Below are positions 45,990 through 55,844 of a DNA stretch of 64,000 nt, piece by piece. The DNA comes from an uncultured Bacilli bacterium (GTDB taxonomy: Bacteria > Bacillota_I > Bacilli_A > RFN20 > CAG-826): assembly GCA_944372115.1 (NCBI GenBank), contig CALVYH010000001.1:172604-236603 (forward strand), read 5' to 3'. Position 1 is the first letter of the stretch. Each line of letters opens with the position of its first letter. The notes beneath the pieces were generated by a model, which saw only the letters and a list, made by a program, of their open reading frames with translations, was not told where the DNA came from and searched no databases. The position numbers and the translations under genes are program-made.

Positions 45990-46799
45990 TTATTTGAGGT
46001 TCTTTTTAATAAAATCTAAGGCTAGATTAAACCAACCAAAAGAAGGTGTATAACGACCTAATCCAACACCATGAAAATTTCCTTCATAAATTATAAGTTC
46101 GTTTTTTATTCCCTTCTCATCAAGTTTTTCTTTTAAAATACGAGAATTTAAACTATTTACCAATTCATCATTATTAAAACACCAAATAAAACAAGGCGGA
46201 AAATCATTATCAATATAATCTTCATTAGAATATAAATTTTCTTTTTCTATATCTTTTTTTAAAGAACCTATAACATTATCTCGACTACCTTTATGAGTTA
46301 AATTATCTTTTAAACTTACAAGTGGATAAGAAAGAATTAATGCTTTTGGTGCATCTTTAATTTTATAAAAATGATATCCAATATCTTTTCTTGAAAAAGA
46401 AAGAGTTAAAAAAGCACCAGCTGAAGAACCTAAAACAATATAATTTTTACAATCTACATTTAAAATTGGACCATATTTTTCTAAAAATTTATAAGCTTGA
46501 ACAAGATCAAAAATCGGTAATGGATATTTTGCTTTTTCTTTAATTCCATAAGATAAAACAATCGCATTAATACCTTTTTTGTTAAATTCTTTGGCAATAA
46601 AAATTCCTTCATTAAAAATAGAAACAAAATCAAATCCACCACCTGGAATAATTATTGCAGTTAATGCATTTTCATATTTAAAAAATGGAAAAATACCTCT
46701 ACTATTATCATTTTCAAAACTAATAAAAGGAAGAGGATCTTTATATCCTTCTAAATTTACTTTTTTTATTAAATTTAAATCTTTTAACTTTTCATTCAT
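45990..46799 (-). CDS. alpha/beta-hydrolase, esterase-like
   Basis: A 269-residue alpha/beta hydrolase of the BD-FAE/Aes type. It has the oxyanion block IIPGGGFDFVS (family HGGG, with Pro in place of His), the nucleophile elbow VLGSSAGAF, and late Asp (NNDELV) and His (GNFHGVGL) residues that complete a triad. No signal peptide is seen. It may deacetylate sugars or cleave small esters. The upstream region contains TATAAT about 29 nt before the ATG. Confidence 0.8.
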   Translation of the reverse strand: MNEKLKDLNLIKKVNLEGYKDPLPFISFENDNSRGIFPFFKYENALTAIIIPGGGFDFVSIFNEGIFIAKEFNKKGINAIVLSYGIKEKAKYPLPIFDLVQAYKFLEKYGPILNVDCKNYIVLGSSAGAFLTLSFSRKDIGYHFYKIKDAPKALILSYPLVSLKDNLTHKGSRDNVIGSLKKDIEKENLYSNEDYIDNDFPPCFIWCFNNDELVNSLNSRILKEKLDEKGIKNELIIYEGNFHGVGLGRYTPSFGWFNLALDFIKKNLK

Positions 46800-47315
46800 A
46801 TTTTACTTACAAAATAAATTATAAAACTAATTCATTTTTACTCGCACCAAAAAATATATATGTTTTACTTTATCGAAAAAGAAAATTTATTGATTCTATT
46901 TATCGCTAATCAATAAAAAAAGAAAATATAGTTGTCAAAGAATAAGATTTGCTAGTTTTCTAGACTAACAAATAAAAATAAAGCGTGTATTAAAACGACA
47001 ATAAATTATTAAAAAAAATCCAATATTTATTGATTAGGTTAGATGTTAATGTGGTTATTTTCTTAATGATAATAACCACCGTTTTTTGTTGTGTTATAAG
47101 TATAATGGATATTTTTCATTTGGCAAGAGAAAAATTAAAAAAATCACATTATCTTATTTTTAAAAAATATAAATTATAAAACTATGTTTTTATAAGAAAA
47201 TATTTAGCAAAAAATTTTAAATGGTGCCAATTTTTATATATTCATCTCTTTCCCACCTTGAAAATAATCATTTCATGTTAAAAATACAATTGTGCTTATA
47301 AAAAGGAATAAATTT
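46800..47315. other. gene-free region with two hairpins between the esterase gene and the CRISPR-flanking ORF
   Basis: No credible coding frame is seen in these 516 nt. A hairpin with a 10-bp stem (TTTATTGATT/AATCAATAAA, 46886-46917) is followed on the minus strand by TTTTCTTTTT and could end transcripts coming from the CRISPR side. A second hairpin is an intrinsic terminator for plus-strand RNA (47051-47087). The decamer TTTATTGATT recurs at about 47026-47035. A short unannotated plus-strand RNA ending at the second hairpin is possible. The Shine-Dalgarno site of the next gene lies at 47301-47306. Confidence 0.5.
47051..47087 (+). terminator. orphan plus-strand intrinsic terminator
   Basis: A 9-bp stem (GTGGTTATT/AATAACCAC), an 11-nt loop and CGTTTTTT. 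No plus-strand gene lies upstream within 3.4 kb (the nearest ends at 43581), so it may end a small RNA starting in 46800-47050. Confidence 0.55.
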
Positions 47316-48068
47316 ATGGATAAAAATGAATTTAATTGCAAAAAAGAATTATATTTAGATTATTTAAAAAATGAAAATAAAATCGATAAACTTAAAGAAA
47401 TCGAATATTTAATAAATAAATTCCTAACAAATGAAAACTTAGATTTAATTTTAAAACATCATCAATTAAGTCAAGATAATATATTAATTCATTCTTTTAA
47501 TAATGCACTCAAAAAAATAAAAAACATAAAAAGCATAAATATTAATGTTTATGAATATCCTACCGAAAGATATTTTTATTATGATGAAGATTGTGATGAA
47601 ATCATTGAATTTGCTAACAAAGAAGATGAAATTTTTATTACAAATATAATTAAATTAATTAAAAAATTAAATGCAAATAAATTAGTTGATGAAGCAATTG
47701 CTCTTTATGATGAATTATTAAATATTGATTTTGAATTTTATTTTTTTGATTTCTATAACGAAAATGAAAATGATTATTACGATTCAGACACTCGTAATTT
47801 CAACGATATTGAAAAAGATTTTTCTTTTAATTTTGAAACTGATTTATTTAACAAAAAGATTTTCTATTACTTTTTAAATATAAGAAAATATGAAGAATTA
47901 ATAAAAAGAATTTGTAAAGATACACAGTTTTTTTATTTTAACAATAAAATAAATGCGGATAATAAAGAAAATACTAAATATTCAGAATATCTAATTGAAT
48001 TTAGTAATTACTTCAATAAAAATAAAGCAAATTATAAAAATAACACTACTCTCAAACACATACCTTGA
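47316..48068 (+). CDS. unknown acidic/Asn-rich protein whose 3' end runs into the CRISPR array
   Basis: A 250-residue protein with no recognised domain, rich in Asn, Lys, Glu, Phe and Tyr, predicted mainly helical, with an acidic centre (YNENENDYYDSDTRN). A Shine-Dalgarno AAAAGGA precedes the ATG at normal spacing, which favours a real gene. The last 12-15 codons lie inside the decayed terminal repeat and the terminal spacer, so its C terminus is CRISPR-derived or the gene was cut short by the array. It is convergent with array transcription. It might be accessory to CRISPR or simply a neighbour. Confidence 0.5.
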   Translation: MDKNEFNCKKELYLDYLKNENKIDKLKEIEYLINKFLTNENLDLILKHHQLSQDNILIHSFNNALKKIKNIKSININVYEYPTERYFYYDEDCDEIIEFANKEDEIFITNIIKLIKKLNANKLVDEAIALYDELLNIDFEFYFFDFYNENENDYYDSDTRNFNDIEKDFSFNFETDLFNKKIFYYFLNIRKYEELIKRICKDTQFFYFNNKINADNKENTKYSEYLIEFSNYFNKNKANYKNNTTLKHIP

Positions 48069-49904
48069 TTTTGAAACAAAAGGAAAAGTTAGAGACTTAT
48101 CAAAATTAACACTACTCTCAAACAATAAATCAATTATAATAATACGTTTATCAGTTAGAGACTTATCAAAATTAACACTACTCTCAAACATATCTATCAA
48201 CACTCGTCTCTTTACCAACGTTAGAGACTTATCAAAATTAACACTACTCTCAAACATCTCCGGTTTCTTGTTGATATAAATAGAGGTTAGAGACTTATCA
48301 AAATTAACACTACTCTCAAACTTAGCCTATACCTACTAGACTATAAGCCAGGTTAGAGACTTATCAAAATTAACACTACTCTCAAACGCGAGAAGATAGA
48401 AGATGATAAAGAATAAAGTTAGAGACTTATCAAAATTAACACTACTCTCAAACAAGTGTGGGGGGCTATAAGATTATAAGCCTGTTAGAGACTTATCAAA
48501 ATTAACACTACTCTCAAACCTTCCGTTGTCATTTCAGTATCAAGATTAAGTTAGAGACTTATCAAAATTAACACTACTCTCAAACAAATATTACCAATAA
48601 GTGCAAAAGGTAAAAGTTAGAGACTTATCAAAATTAACACTACTCTCAAACAGATAGTCCATTTACTGATTATAATTTTTTGTTAGAGACTTATCAAAAT
48701 TAACACTACTCTCAAACTCCGTTAACAACTAAATAACCACCGATATAGTTAGAGACTTATCAAAATTAACACTACTCTCAAACTTCTTTTGTGGCGATCT
48801 TATATTTAAAATTAGTTAGAGACTTATCAAAATTAACACTACTCTCAAACGCTTGGTGGATTTACTCACGCTTGTTCGTTAGAGACTTATCAAAATTAAC
48901 ACTACTCTCAAACATAGTTTTATACCTACCTATTATGCTTCTTGTTAGAGACTTATCAAAATTAACACTACTCTCAAACTGTAAAACTATTATATTTAAT
49001 AGTATAGTTGTTAGAGACTTATCAAAATTAACACTACTCTCAAACACCATTGACAACTAAATAACCACCAATATAGTTAGAGACTTATCAAAATTAACAC
49101 TACTCTCAAACACCTAGTGCTCCTACTTATTATACAGTCACGTTAGAGACTTATCAAAATTAACACTACTCTCAAACTAATTCTTCCACACTATATACTT
49201 TATTCATAGTTAGAGACTTATCAAAATTAACACTACTCTCAAACATGCTTAAAGGAATGTTTGAAAAAGAAATAGTTAGAGACTTATCAAAATTAACACT
49301 ACTCTCAAACAAAAATGACTATAATCAGTTATGTTTTATTGTTAGAGACTTATCAAAATTAACACTACTCTCAAACTCATGCTTTACCAAATTAAAGGCA
49401 GATGTGTTAGAGACTTATCAAAATTAACACTACTCTCAAACATCTTCTTTATGGTTTAATGGGACTTTAAAGTTAGAGACTTATCAAAATTAACACTACT
49501 CTCAAACATGTTACCTTCTTTGTAATCTTTTTCAATTGTTAGAGACTTATCAAAATTAACACTACTCTCAAACATGGCTAACACACACAAAAGATTTATT
49601 AAAGTTAGAGACTTATCAAAATTAACACTACTCTCAAACACTGAATTAAGACTTTTTCCGCTTCCTAAAGTTAGAGACTTGTCAAAATTAACACTACTCT
49701 CAAACATCAAATTCAAAATGATATTTCTTTTTCAAGTTAGAGACTTATCAAAATTAACACTACTCTCAAACTAAATTATGTATAGTTTAAGCGTTTAAAA
49801 AGTTAGAGACTTATCAAAATTAACACTACTCTCAAACTTGTCAAAGTGCTTATAAAAAGAGATTATCAGTTAGAGACTTATCAAAATTAACACTACTCTC
49901 AAAC
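48022..49904 (-). CRISPR. type II-A CRISPR array: 28 intact repeats, one decayed terminal repeat, 28 spacers
   Basis: Intact 36-bp repeats start at 48088, 48154, 48220 and so on to 49869. In crRNA orientation (minus strand) each begins GTTTGAGAGTAGTG and ends GTCTCTAAC. Only the repeat at 49670 varies (A to G at 49681). Spacers are 30 nt except three of 31 (48784, 49178, 49838), one of 27 (48851) and one of 29 (49377). The repeat at 48022-48057 keeps only the leader-facing half, marking the old end. The leader end is next to csn2. Near-invariant repeats indicate a maintained array. Two spacers (48718-48747 and 49046-49075) are near-duplicates that encode the same peptide. Confidence 0.98.
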
Positions 49905-49948
49905 CTCAAGAATTATCAAATAATGTTAATATCATTAATATTTTATCA
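49905..49948 (-). promoter_or_regulatory. CRISPR leader
   Basis: Only 44 nt separate the csn2 stop codon from the first repeat. On the minus strand the leader is AT-rich and ends TTCTTGAG directly against the repeat GTTTGAG. This resembles the II-A leader-anchoring end ATTTGAG that guides Cas1-Cas2 integration. A promoter is not clear; it may lie within the 3' end of csn2, or the array may be read from the cas operon. Confidence 0.65.
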
Positions 49949-50608
49949 TTAATAAATACATTTATCTTCATCTATTATTAAACAATTCTCATCTTTATAA
50001 CTCTCATCTAAATTATTAAATTCAATATTAACAAGAATAATATTTAGATATTTTAATTCATTTACAATGCTATATAATTCACTTTTTGTTAAAAATGTAT
50101 GTAAATTTAGAGTGAAAAAATATTTAATATTAAATAAAGAAGACATATTTTTAATAACGCTAATGAAATTCAAACAAATATCATCTTTATTTTTAAACGA
50201 TAAAGAACAAAGTTTCAACATATTATCTAATGAAAAACTTTCTATTGAAAATTCAGTTTCATAATTAAATTCAATTTTGCCAACAATCGAATCAACTGAG
50301 TTTCTTATTTTATCTAAATCATGAATTAAATCTTCATTTAATTCTAAAGCTATTTTTTTATAAAATTTATTTAAATATATCTTTTCATTTAAAATTGAAT
50401 TAAACAAATTATCTATAAACAATGAATTTTTATCATCTAAAATTAAAATGTTTTTATCCAAATAAATTTTAATATCGTTTTTTTGAAAATTTGAGTATAA
50501 ATTAGATAAAATTTTTCTATAAATAAATACATCCTTTACAATTATTGTATTTATTTTAAAATTAGATAATTCATATAATAAATCAAGATCATCAATTAAT
50601 AGTTTCAT
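49949..50608 (-). CDS. csn2: Csn2, type II-A adaptation protein
   Basis: A 219-residue protein placed last in the cas operon, between cas2 and the array, as in all II-A systems. The sequence shows the low-complexity Csn2 type of helix and sheet pattern, including FFTLNLHTFLTKSELYSIV, which matches the family 'NLHxFLTxxEL' segment near the C terminus. Csn2 forms a ring that binds DNA ends and is needed for spacer capture. Its ATG overlaps the cas2 stop in ATGA. The length agrees with the short Csn2 class of about 220 residues. Confidence 0.88.
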   Translation of the reverse strand: MKLLIDDLDLLYELSNFKINTIIVKDVFIYRKILSNLYSNFQKNDIKIYLDKNILILDDKNSLFIDNLFNSILNEKIYLNKFYKKIALELNEDLIHDLDKIRNSVDSIVGKIEFNYETEFSIESFSLDNMLKLCSLSFKNKDDICLNFISVIKNMSSLFNIKYFFTLNLHTFLTKSELYSIVNELKYLNIILVNIEFNNLDESYKDENCLIIDEDKCIY

Positions 50609-50925
50609 AGTTTTGTAATCCTTTCAAAATTATTAATTACATCACTTTTGCTTTCACCGACAAGATTTATCATTTTTGTAAATTCATTTTCACTTAGTTT
50701 TAGTAACGAGATTAAACCATTATCTGGTTTAATCTCGTTTAAAAATTTAATAGTTGTTTCTGCAACGTTATCATTTAAACAAAGCTTTACATAAACACTT
50801 TGTTGGTACATGTAAAAACCATTTCTTTTTATATTCTTAATAAAATTTCTATAGTCCTTTAAATTCTTATTAGTTAAAGTAGGAAGATCAAAAAATAAAA
50901 TTAATCTCATAAATTTAAAATACAT
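50605..50925 (-). CDS. cas2: Cas2 adaptation protein
   Basis: A 106-residue protein of ferredoxin-like fold. The opening MYFKFMRLILFFDLPT lines up with MSYRYMRMILMFDMPT of streptococcal Cas2, which supports the start at 50925 that overlaps cas1 by 11 nt. The conserved Asp is residue 13. GFYMYQQSVYVKL follows. It joins Cas1 in the integrase complex. Stop is TGA. Confidence 0.95.
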   Translation of the reverse strand: MYFKFMRLILFFDLPTLTNKNLKDYRNFIKNIKRNGFYMYQQSVYVKLCLNDNVAETTIKFLNEIKPDNGLISLLKLSENEFTKMINLVGESKSDVINNFERITKL

Positions 50926-51790
50926 AATTATCAGGAAAAATAAGTTCGTTTATTGTTTTTTTACTTAATGATGAAAACACACTATTAATATAAATATATA
51001 ATGCATTATTTAAAAATTGTTCTTTTCCATTAATTCTAATTTTCTTATTAAACAAATTAATAAGTTCGTTTTTATCAACAATGCCATTTGATATTAAATT
51101 TTTAACTTCTTGATCAACAAATACTCTAAAAGGTTCTATTAAATCGTAGGATAGATTAAACTGATTTCCTTCATTTTTATGATGAATTCCCAATTGTGTT
51201 AAATAACCTAAAGAAGTTATAAATCTATTTATAGAACTTACTATTAAACTATATCCATAATTTAAAAATTCATTAATAACATCATTATTATTTCGAATAA
51301 ATTTATCTCCGAATAAGGATTTAAAATAAATCTTTGCCGCTAACCCCTCCCTATTCGAACAATCACCATCGTGAATATTTAAAGAAAAATCCTTTATTTT
51401 TAGTGCAACATCTTCTTGTTTAAAATATAACAACGTTTCATATTCTCCTATAAGTTTATTTTGAACAATTTCATTCCATATCAAATCGCAAAAATCTTTA
51501 TCCCATTTTATTTGATTATCTAGTTTTTTAAATGAATTATATGAAGAATTTATTGTATTAATACAGCAAAATGGATTATGCTTTTCATCGCAAAAAATAA
51601 TATTAACTTTATTTTTTGCTAGCTCAACTATTGCTGAAGTTGTTATTGCACTCATCGTGGATTCGACAATTAGATTATCAATTTCAGAAATTAAAATTCT
51701 TTTGTTATCTCCATTTTGTTTAATTACTAAGTATCCAAGTGAATACTCTAATTTAGATCTGTTTGAAATAAAAATTGTTCGAAAAGCCAT
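50915..51790 (-). CDS. cas1: Cas1 integrase
   Basis: A 291-residue spacer integrase. The metal ligands are visible as Glu148 (CSNREGLAAKIYF), His203 or His204 (LGIHHKNEGNQF) and Glu219 (DLIEPFRVFVDQEV). The N-terminal beta domain opens RTIFISNRSKLEY. The length and motifs fit the II-A subgroup. The start codon overlaps the cas9 stop as TAATG, so translation is coupled. Confidence 0.97.
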   Translation of the reverse strand: MAFRTIFISNRSKLEYSLGYLVIKQNGDNKRILISEIDNLIVESTMSAITTSAIVELAKNKVNIIFCDEKHNPFCCINTINSSYNSFKKLDNQIKWDKDFCDLIWNEIVQNKLIGEYETLLYFKQEDVALKIKDFSLNIHDGDCSNREGLAAKIYFKSLFGDKFIRNNNDVINEFLNYGYSLIVSSINRFITSLGYLTQLGIHHKNEGNQFNLSYDLIEPFRVFVDQEVKNLISNGIVDKNELINLFNKKIRINGKEQFLNNALYIYINSVFSSLSKKTINELIFPDNYVF

Positions 51791-54700
51791 TAAATTTTAA
51801 ATTCCTTATAATATAAGCCAGATGGCGATTCTTCAACAAATTTATCAATGATTATCAAAGCTTTATTTAAGGAAACACGCCATGTCACCTTAGATAAATT
51901 ATTTAAATATTTCAATAAGTTAAGAACTTCTTCTCTTTTACTCAATAGGTCCAAGTTAGTAAAATCTTTTATTTTTTGATTATCAAAAGATGATTTTCCA
52001 GTATAATTATCGTTCAATGTATTGTTTGCAATTGCAACCAATTTAGCAAAAAGTTTATCAACATCTACAGGATTTAAATAAGTCAATTCGCCGTTTTCAT
52101 TAACTTCAAGAATTATTTCATCATCATGAATTTCTTTGTATAATAACGCGCTTAATATTTTTGAGTATTTTTTATCTAAAAAAACTTGGTTTCCATTTTT
52201 AAGTTTTAAGGTTTTTTTGTTATTAGAATATAAATAATAATAACCTCCTTCAATTTTAACTTTCTGACCATTTCTAATAATAAATTTATCATTAATTTGA
52301 TCTAATCCTGAAAATTTTAACAATTTATTATTTAATAAATTATCTAAATCATTGTTATCTTTGTAATTACGCAATTTAGAAAGAAAATAATTAGAAACTA
52401 GAACAATTGATTTTTTATAACCTTGTTTTCCAGAAAGCATAAATCCAGTTGATAGATTAGAAAAACCACCGTATTTTTTCGTGTTATTTAGTTTTCCTTT
52501 TGAATGAATTGGAGTTAAATCTGAAGTTTCACTTGCAGGACTAATGTTTTGGTCATAAAAAGCACCGTCATTATATTCGACTCTTCTAGTGAGTAAGAAA
52601 TCGGTTTTAAAACAATTATTGACAATTTTATCATTATAGTTGTAGTACTTTATATATCCAAGGAGTCTTTTTGAGAAGTTATAAGACTTATCTTCATCAA
52701 AATAGTTTTTGCTTTGATTAAAATTGCCAAAAATTTTATTCAATATTACACCGGATATAATATTTAAATATGCATCAACTGCATGGTGACAATCGTTTAA
52801 CTCTCTAATTTTATAAATTTCAAATTCTTTTCTTAACATAGAAGGATATTGAGCTTTAGAAAAAATTACCTTTGTATTAGGATAAATAAGTTCTATTAAT
52901 TCCTTTAATCTCTTATTAGAGTAATTAACAACATTTAATTGTCTATTAACAAAGTCGAATAATTCTTCATCTGTTAAAGGAGTGTTTCTTGTTAATCTAG
53001 CATATTTTTCATCGCTTATTAATTTTTTAGCGTGAAAATACTTCCACAAAGTAGAACAACGTTCTTTAATGTTTTGAGGAATTGGGTAAGTATCTCCTTT
53101 TGTTTTTTGATTATCAACTCTATTAACCAACACTAAATTATCTAAAGAGTCATCTTTTATTTTTGATTGAGGATAAATATGATCAACATCATATTTATTA
53201 GAATTTAATAAATCATTAAAATCAATTGGCAAACCAGTATAAAAATCTAAACCTCCTTGTTTAAAATAAAGATAAATATGTTTATTTTTTAGTTTCAATG
53301 TTTCTTTAATTTGATCAAAATCATTTTTTAACATCTCAACATTACTTAAGTATCTGTTTTTTTCATCTTTATATAACGAAGTCAAATCTATAATTAAATT
53401 AGAAACTTCTTTAAGCCTTGAAATTGATTCTTTATTTTTAAGTTTAGGGTCATCTGTTCTTGTTACTTCTATTACAATTGTATCAATATCTTTTTTATTG
53501 AAATGCTTAATATCTTTTAATATTTTTAGAGCTTGAATTATTGGTCTTCTATATAATGCAGGTGTATTTTCTATTAAATCATTTATTAGTGCTTTTTTAG
53601 AATTTTTTCCATCTCCAAAGAACTCTTTATTAAAAGTATCAATAATTGGTAAAAAAGTTTGTAAGACTTGTTGGAAATTCTTTTGTGTATACCACATTTC
53701 TTCTAAAATTGTGTTATCTTCATTACGTATACCGTTTAATAATTTTCTTGAGAATGATCCATAACCATTGAATTTTAATTTTTTAATGAATTTCTTTTGA
53801 TCATTAGTCAAATTATTGTATTTACCAAATAAATAGTCATAACCATCTTTTAAATTATCTTTATAGATTGTTAAAACCCTGATTATTTCTTCGGCAATAT
53901 CAAGGTTTTTAATAAGATTCTCTTTACCATTGAAGATATCCAAAAATACGTTAATTGGATAACCAATTAGCGGGTTACTTTCATTTATTCCCAATATATT
54001 AATTTCATTTGTATTAATACCATAATAATCAGAAAAATAACTTTTTAATTTCTTAAAACTCACTTCTTTATTTCTTGAAATATAATCAAATAAATCTTGC
54101 TTTTCTTTTATAGACAGAGAAACTCCGTTAACTTTTATTGTATTTAATCTATCAAGTAAAATATAGGAAACATATATAATTGAATTTTTAGGAAGTACAA
54201 ATTCACCAAACAAATGCTCGCAATAATTGATTCTTACATTGATGAATTCTTCTTTTGTTTTTATATCATCAATTACTTTTTTATAATTATCGAATGTTAT
54301 TAATGTATCTTCAAAACCCTCTTTTTTTACAATATTCGAATATGCTGAATTTGTAGAATTAAATGGACCATAGTAATATGGGACTCTGAATAAAAAGATA
54401 TCATGAATTCTTTTTATAAATTGATCGTCAATAAAAGCAAAATGTTTTTTTGCATTGTTAAGTATTAACATTAATTCTTGTTCATGTAATTGATGAGGAA
54501 TAATACTATTAGAATAATTAGAAACTTTTCCAAGCAAAGTCCCATCATTACATTTTCTAAGTATGATATCAAAGTCATTCAATTTCGATTTTGGGACATA
54601 ATCTTTGTTTTCCTCTAAAGCTATTTTAATAAAAGAGTTTAAACCAGATAAATCGGTTTTTCTTTTTCCATAAATAAATTCATAATAATTTGTTTTTATA

Positions 54701-55827
54701 TTTTCTTTTTTTTCAACTTTAGAATTAATATCTTTAAAAATGTAATTATATAATTCATGAGAATTATTTTTATTTTTATCTATATCAATAACTAAACTTT
54801 TAAGCATTTTTAAATCATTTTTATGTCTATCATAAATATTTATATAAGATTCAGAAAGCGTATCGTATCCATTTAAAATTTTATAAACATAAATGAAATC
54901 AAAAATTTCTTTTGCAGCTTCAACTATTTCGAAATTACCACCTAAAACTTGTTCAACATTCTGAATTACATTATCAAGATTGCTATCATTTAATGAAAAA
55001 GAAATATCGTCTTCTAATTTATCTTCGAGTTCTTTATCAACTTTTTTTAAGGAACATTTTGACCCGCATATTAAACCTATGAAAAAATCAATATAACCTC
55101 CTAAACTACTTTTATATTCATTTAATAAAACAGAATTGAATAATTTTTTTATTTCTTTCTTTTTATCTAATTTTCCTATTTCCTCATTTGTCAAAATACT
55201 CAATAAATTTGTTGAAAAATTTTCATCTAAAAAATTTAAAGATTCAACTTCTTCTCCTTCCTTGTTAAATAAAATATTACCAAAGATTCTATCAATTTTA
55301 TTGTATAAGTTATCTTCTAATTTTACATAAGAAATTGGTCCTTCTTTCAAAAAATTTCCACGATACTTTATTATATGGTGAATAGCTAAATATAAAAATC
55401 TAACATCTTCAAAAGCTTTATCTTCATTATTCATCAAAGATTTTCTTAAATGGTAAATGGTCGGAAAACAATTATCGCTATAAAATTTTTCTTCTAATTT
55501 TTTATCATTAAATAAAGGATATATAAAATCTCTGTCTTCATTTACAAGATTCGATTGATTCAATCTTATAAAAAAAGAATTATCAATTTTAGTAATTTCG
55601 TTTTCAAACATTTTATTTAATAAATAAATTCGGGAATTTCTTCTTTTTCTTCTTCTTTTATTAGATCTTATTTGTCTTCTTCCTTTACTGCTTTGCGCCT
55701 CATTAAAAAGTCGAGAACCCCAAGCCGTCTTACCGTTTAATACTTTTAAATCAAAATTTTCATCTGTTACTGCCCGCCCAATAGAATCAGTACCTAAATC
55801 AAGTCCTACAATTGTTTTTTCGCTCAT
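51790..55827 (-). CDS. cas9: Cas9, type II-A RNA-guided DNA endonuclease
   Basis: A 1345-residue Cas9 with all catalytic residues present. RuvC-I is GLDLGTDSIGRAV with Asp10. The Arg-rich bridge helix (SNKRRRKRRNSRI) follows at about 55-75. RuvC-II is IVIEVTRTDD with Glu787. HNH is DVDHIYPQS with Asp882 and His883, and Asn906. RuvC-III is HHAVDAYLN with His1014 and Asp1018. The recognition lobe lies between, and the C-terminal PAM-interacting region ends PSGLYYKEFKI. AGGAGG precedes the ATG, directly after the tracrRNA terminator. No separate cas9 promoter is seen, so expression may depend on read-through. PAM cannot be deduced. Confidence 0.99.
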   Translation of the reverse strand: MSEKTIVGLDLGTDSIGRAVTDENFDLKVLNGKTAWGSRLFNEAQSSKGRRQIRSNKRRRKRRNSRIYLLNKMFENEITKIDNSFFIRLNQSNLVNEDRDFIYPLFNDKKLEEKFYSDNCFPTIYHLRKSLMNNEDKAFEDVRFLYLAIHHIIKYRGNFLKEGPISYVKLEDNLYNKIDRIFGNILFNKEGEEVESLNFLDENFSTNLLSILTNEEIGKLDKKKEIKKLFNSVLLNEYKSSLGGYIDFFIGLICGSKCSLKKVDKELEDKLEDDISFSLNDSNLDNVIQNVEQVLGGNFEIVEAAKEIFDFIYVYKILNGYDTLSESYINIYDRHKNDLKMLKSLVIDIDKNKNNSHELYNYIFKDINSKVEKKENIKTNYYEFIYGKRKTDLSGLNSFIKIALEENKDYVPKSKLNDFDIILRKCNDGTLLGKVSNYSNSIIPHQLHEQELMLILNNAKKHFAFIDDQFIKRIHDIFLFRVPYYYGPFNSTNSAYSNIVKKEGFEDTLITFDNYKKVIDDIKTKEEFINVRINYCEHLFGEFVLPKNSIIYVSYILLDRLNTIKVNGVSLSIKEKQDLFDYISRNKEVSFKKLKSYFSDYYGINTNEINILGINESNPLIGYPINVFLDIFNGKENLIKNLDIAEEIIRVLTIYKDNLKDGYDYLFGKYNNLTNDQKKFIKKLKFNGYGSFSRKLLNGIRNEDNTILEEMWYTQKNFQQVLQTFLPIIDTFNKEFFGDGKNSKKALINDLIENTPALYRRPIIQALKILKDIKHFNKKDIDTIVIEVTRTDDPKLKNKESISRLKEVSNLIIDLTSLYKDEKNRYLSNVEMLKNDFDQIKETLKLKNKHIYLYFKQGGLDFYTGLPIDFNDLLNSNKYDVDHIYPQSKIKDDSLDNLVLVNRVDNQKTKGDTYPIPQNIKERCSTLWKYFHAKKLISDEKYARLTRNTPLTDEELFDFVNRQLNVVNYSNKRLKELIELIYPNTKVIFSKAQYPSMLRKEFEIYKIRELNDCHHAVDAYLNIISGVILNKIFGNFNQSKNYFDEDKSYNFSKRLLGYIKYYNYNDKIVNNCFKTDFLLTRRVEYNDGAFYDQNISPASETSDLTPIHSKGKLNNTKKYGGFSNLSTGFMLSGKQGYKKSIVLVSNYFLSKLRNYKDNNDLDNLLNNKLLKFSGLDQINDKFIIRNGQKVKIEGGYYYLYSNNKKTLKLKNGNQVFLDKKYSKILSALLYKEIHDDEIILEVNENGELTYLNPVDVDKLFAKLVAIANNTLNDNYTGKSSFDNQKIKDFTNLDLLSKREEVLNLLKYLNNLSKVTWRVSLNKALIIIDKFVEESPSGLYYKEFKI

Positions 55828-55844
55828 AAAATAAGCCTCCTAAA

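Noticed and set aside
46800..47315. Possible second tracrRNA or anti-repeat on the other side of the array
   Set aside because: No stretch complementary to the repeat was found there. The anti-repeat at 55896-55926 accounts for the need.
48322..48483. Spacers 48322-48351 and 48454-48483 as a second related pair
   Set aside because: They share only about 14 of 16 bases at one end, and the rest differs without a codon pattern. Chance in AT-rich sequence is likely.
47991..49774. Several open frames of 60-94 codons with repeated VRDLSKLTLLSN or FESSVNFDKSLT peptides on both strands
   Set aside because: They are translations of the 36-bp CRISPR repeat plus spacers with period 66 nt. None has its own ribosome site.
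48088..49904. Deducing a PAM or a self-targeting spacer within this window
   Set aside because: No spacer was noticed to match elsewhere in the window by eye, and protospacers are needed for a PAM. An exhaustive match was not possible.
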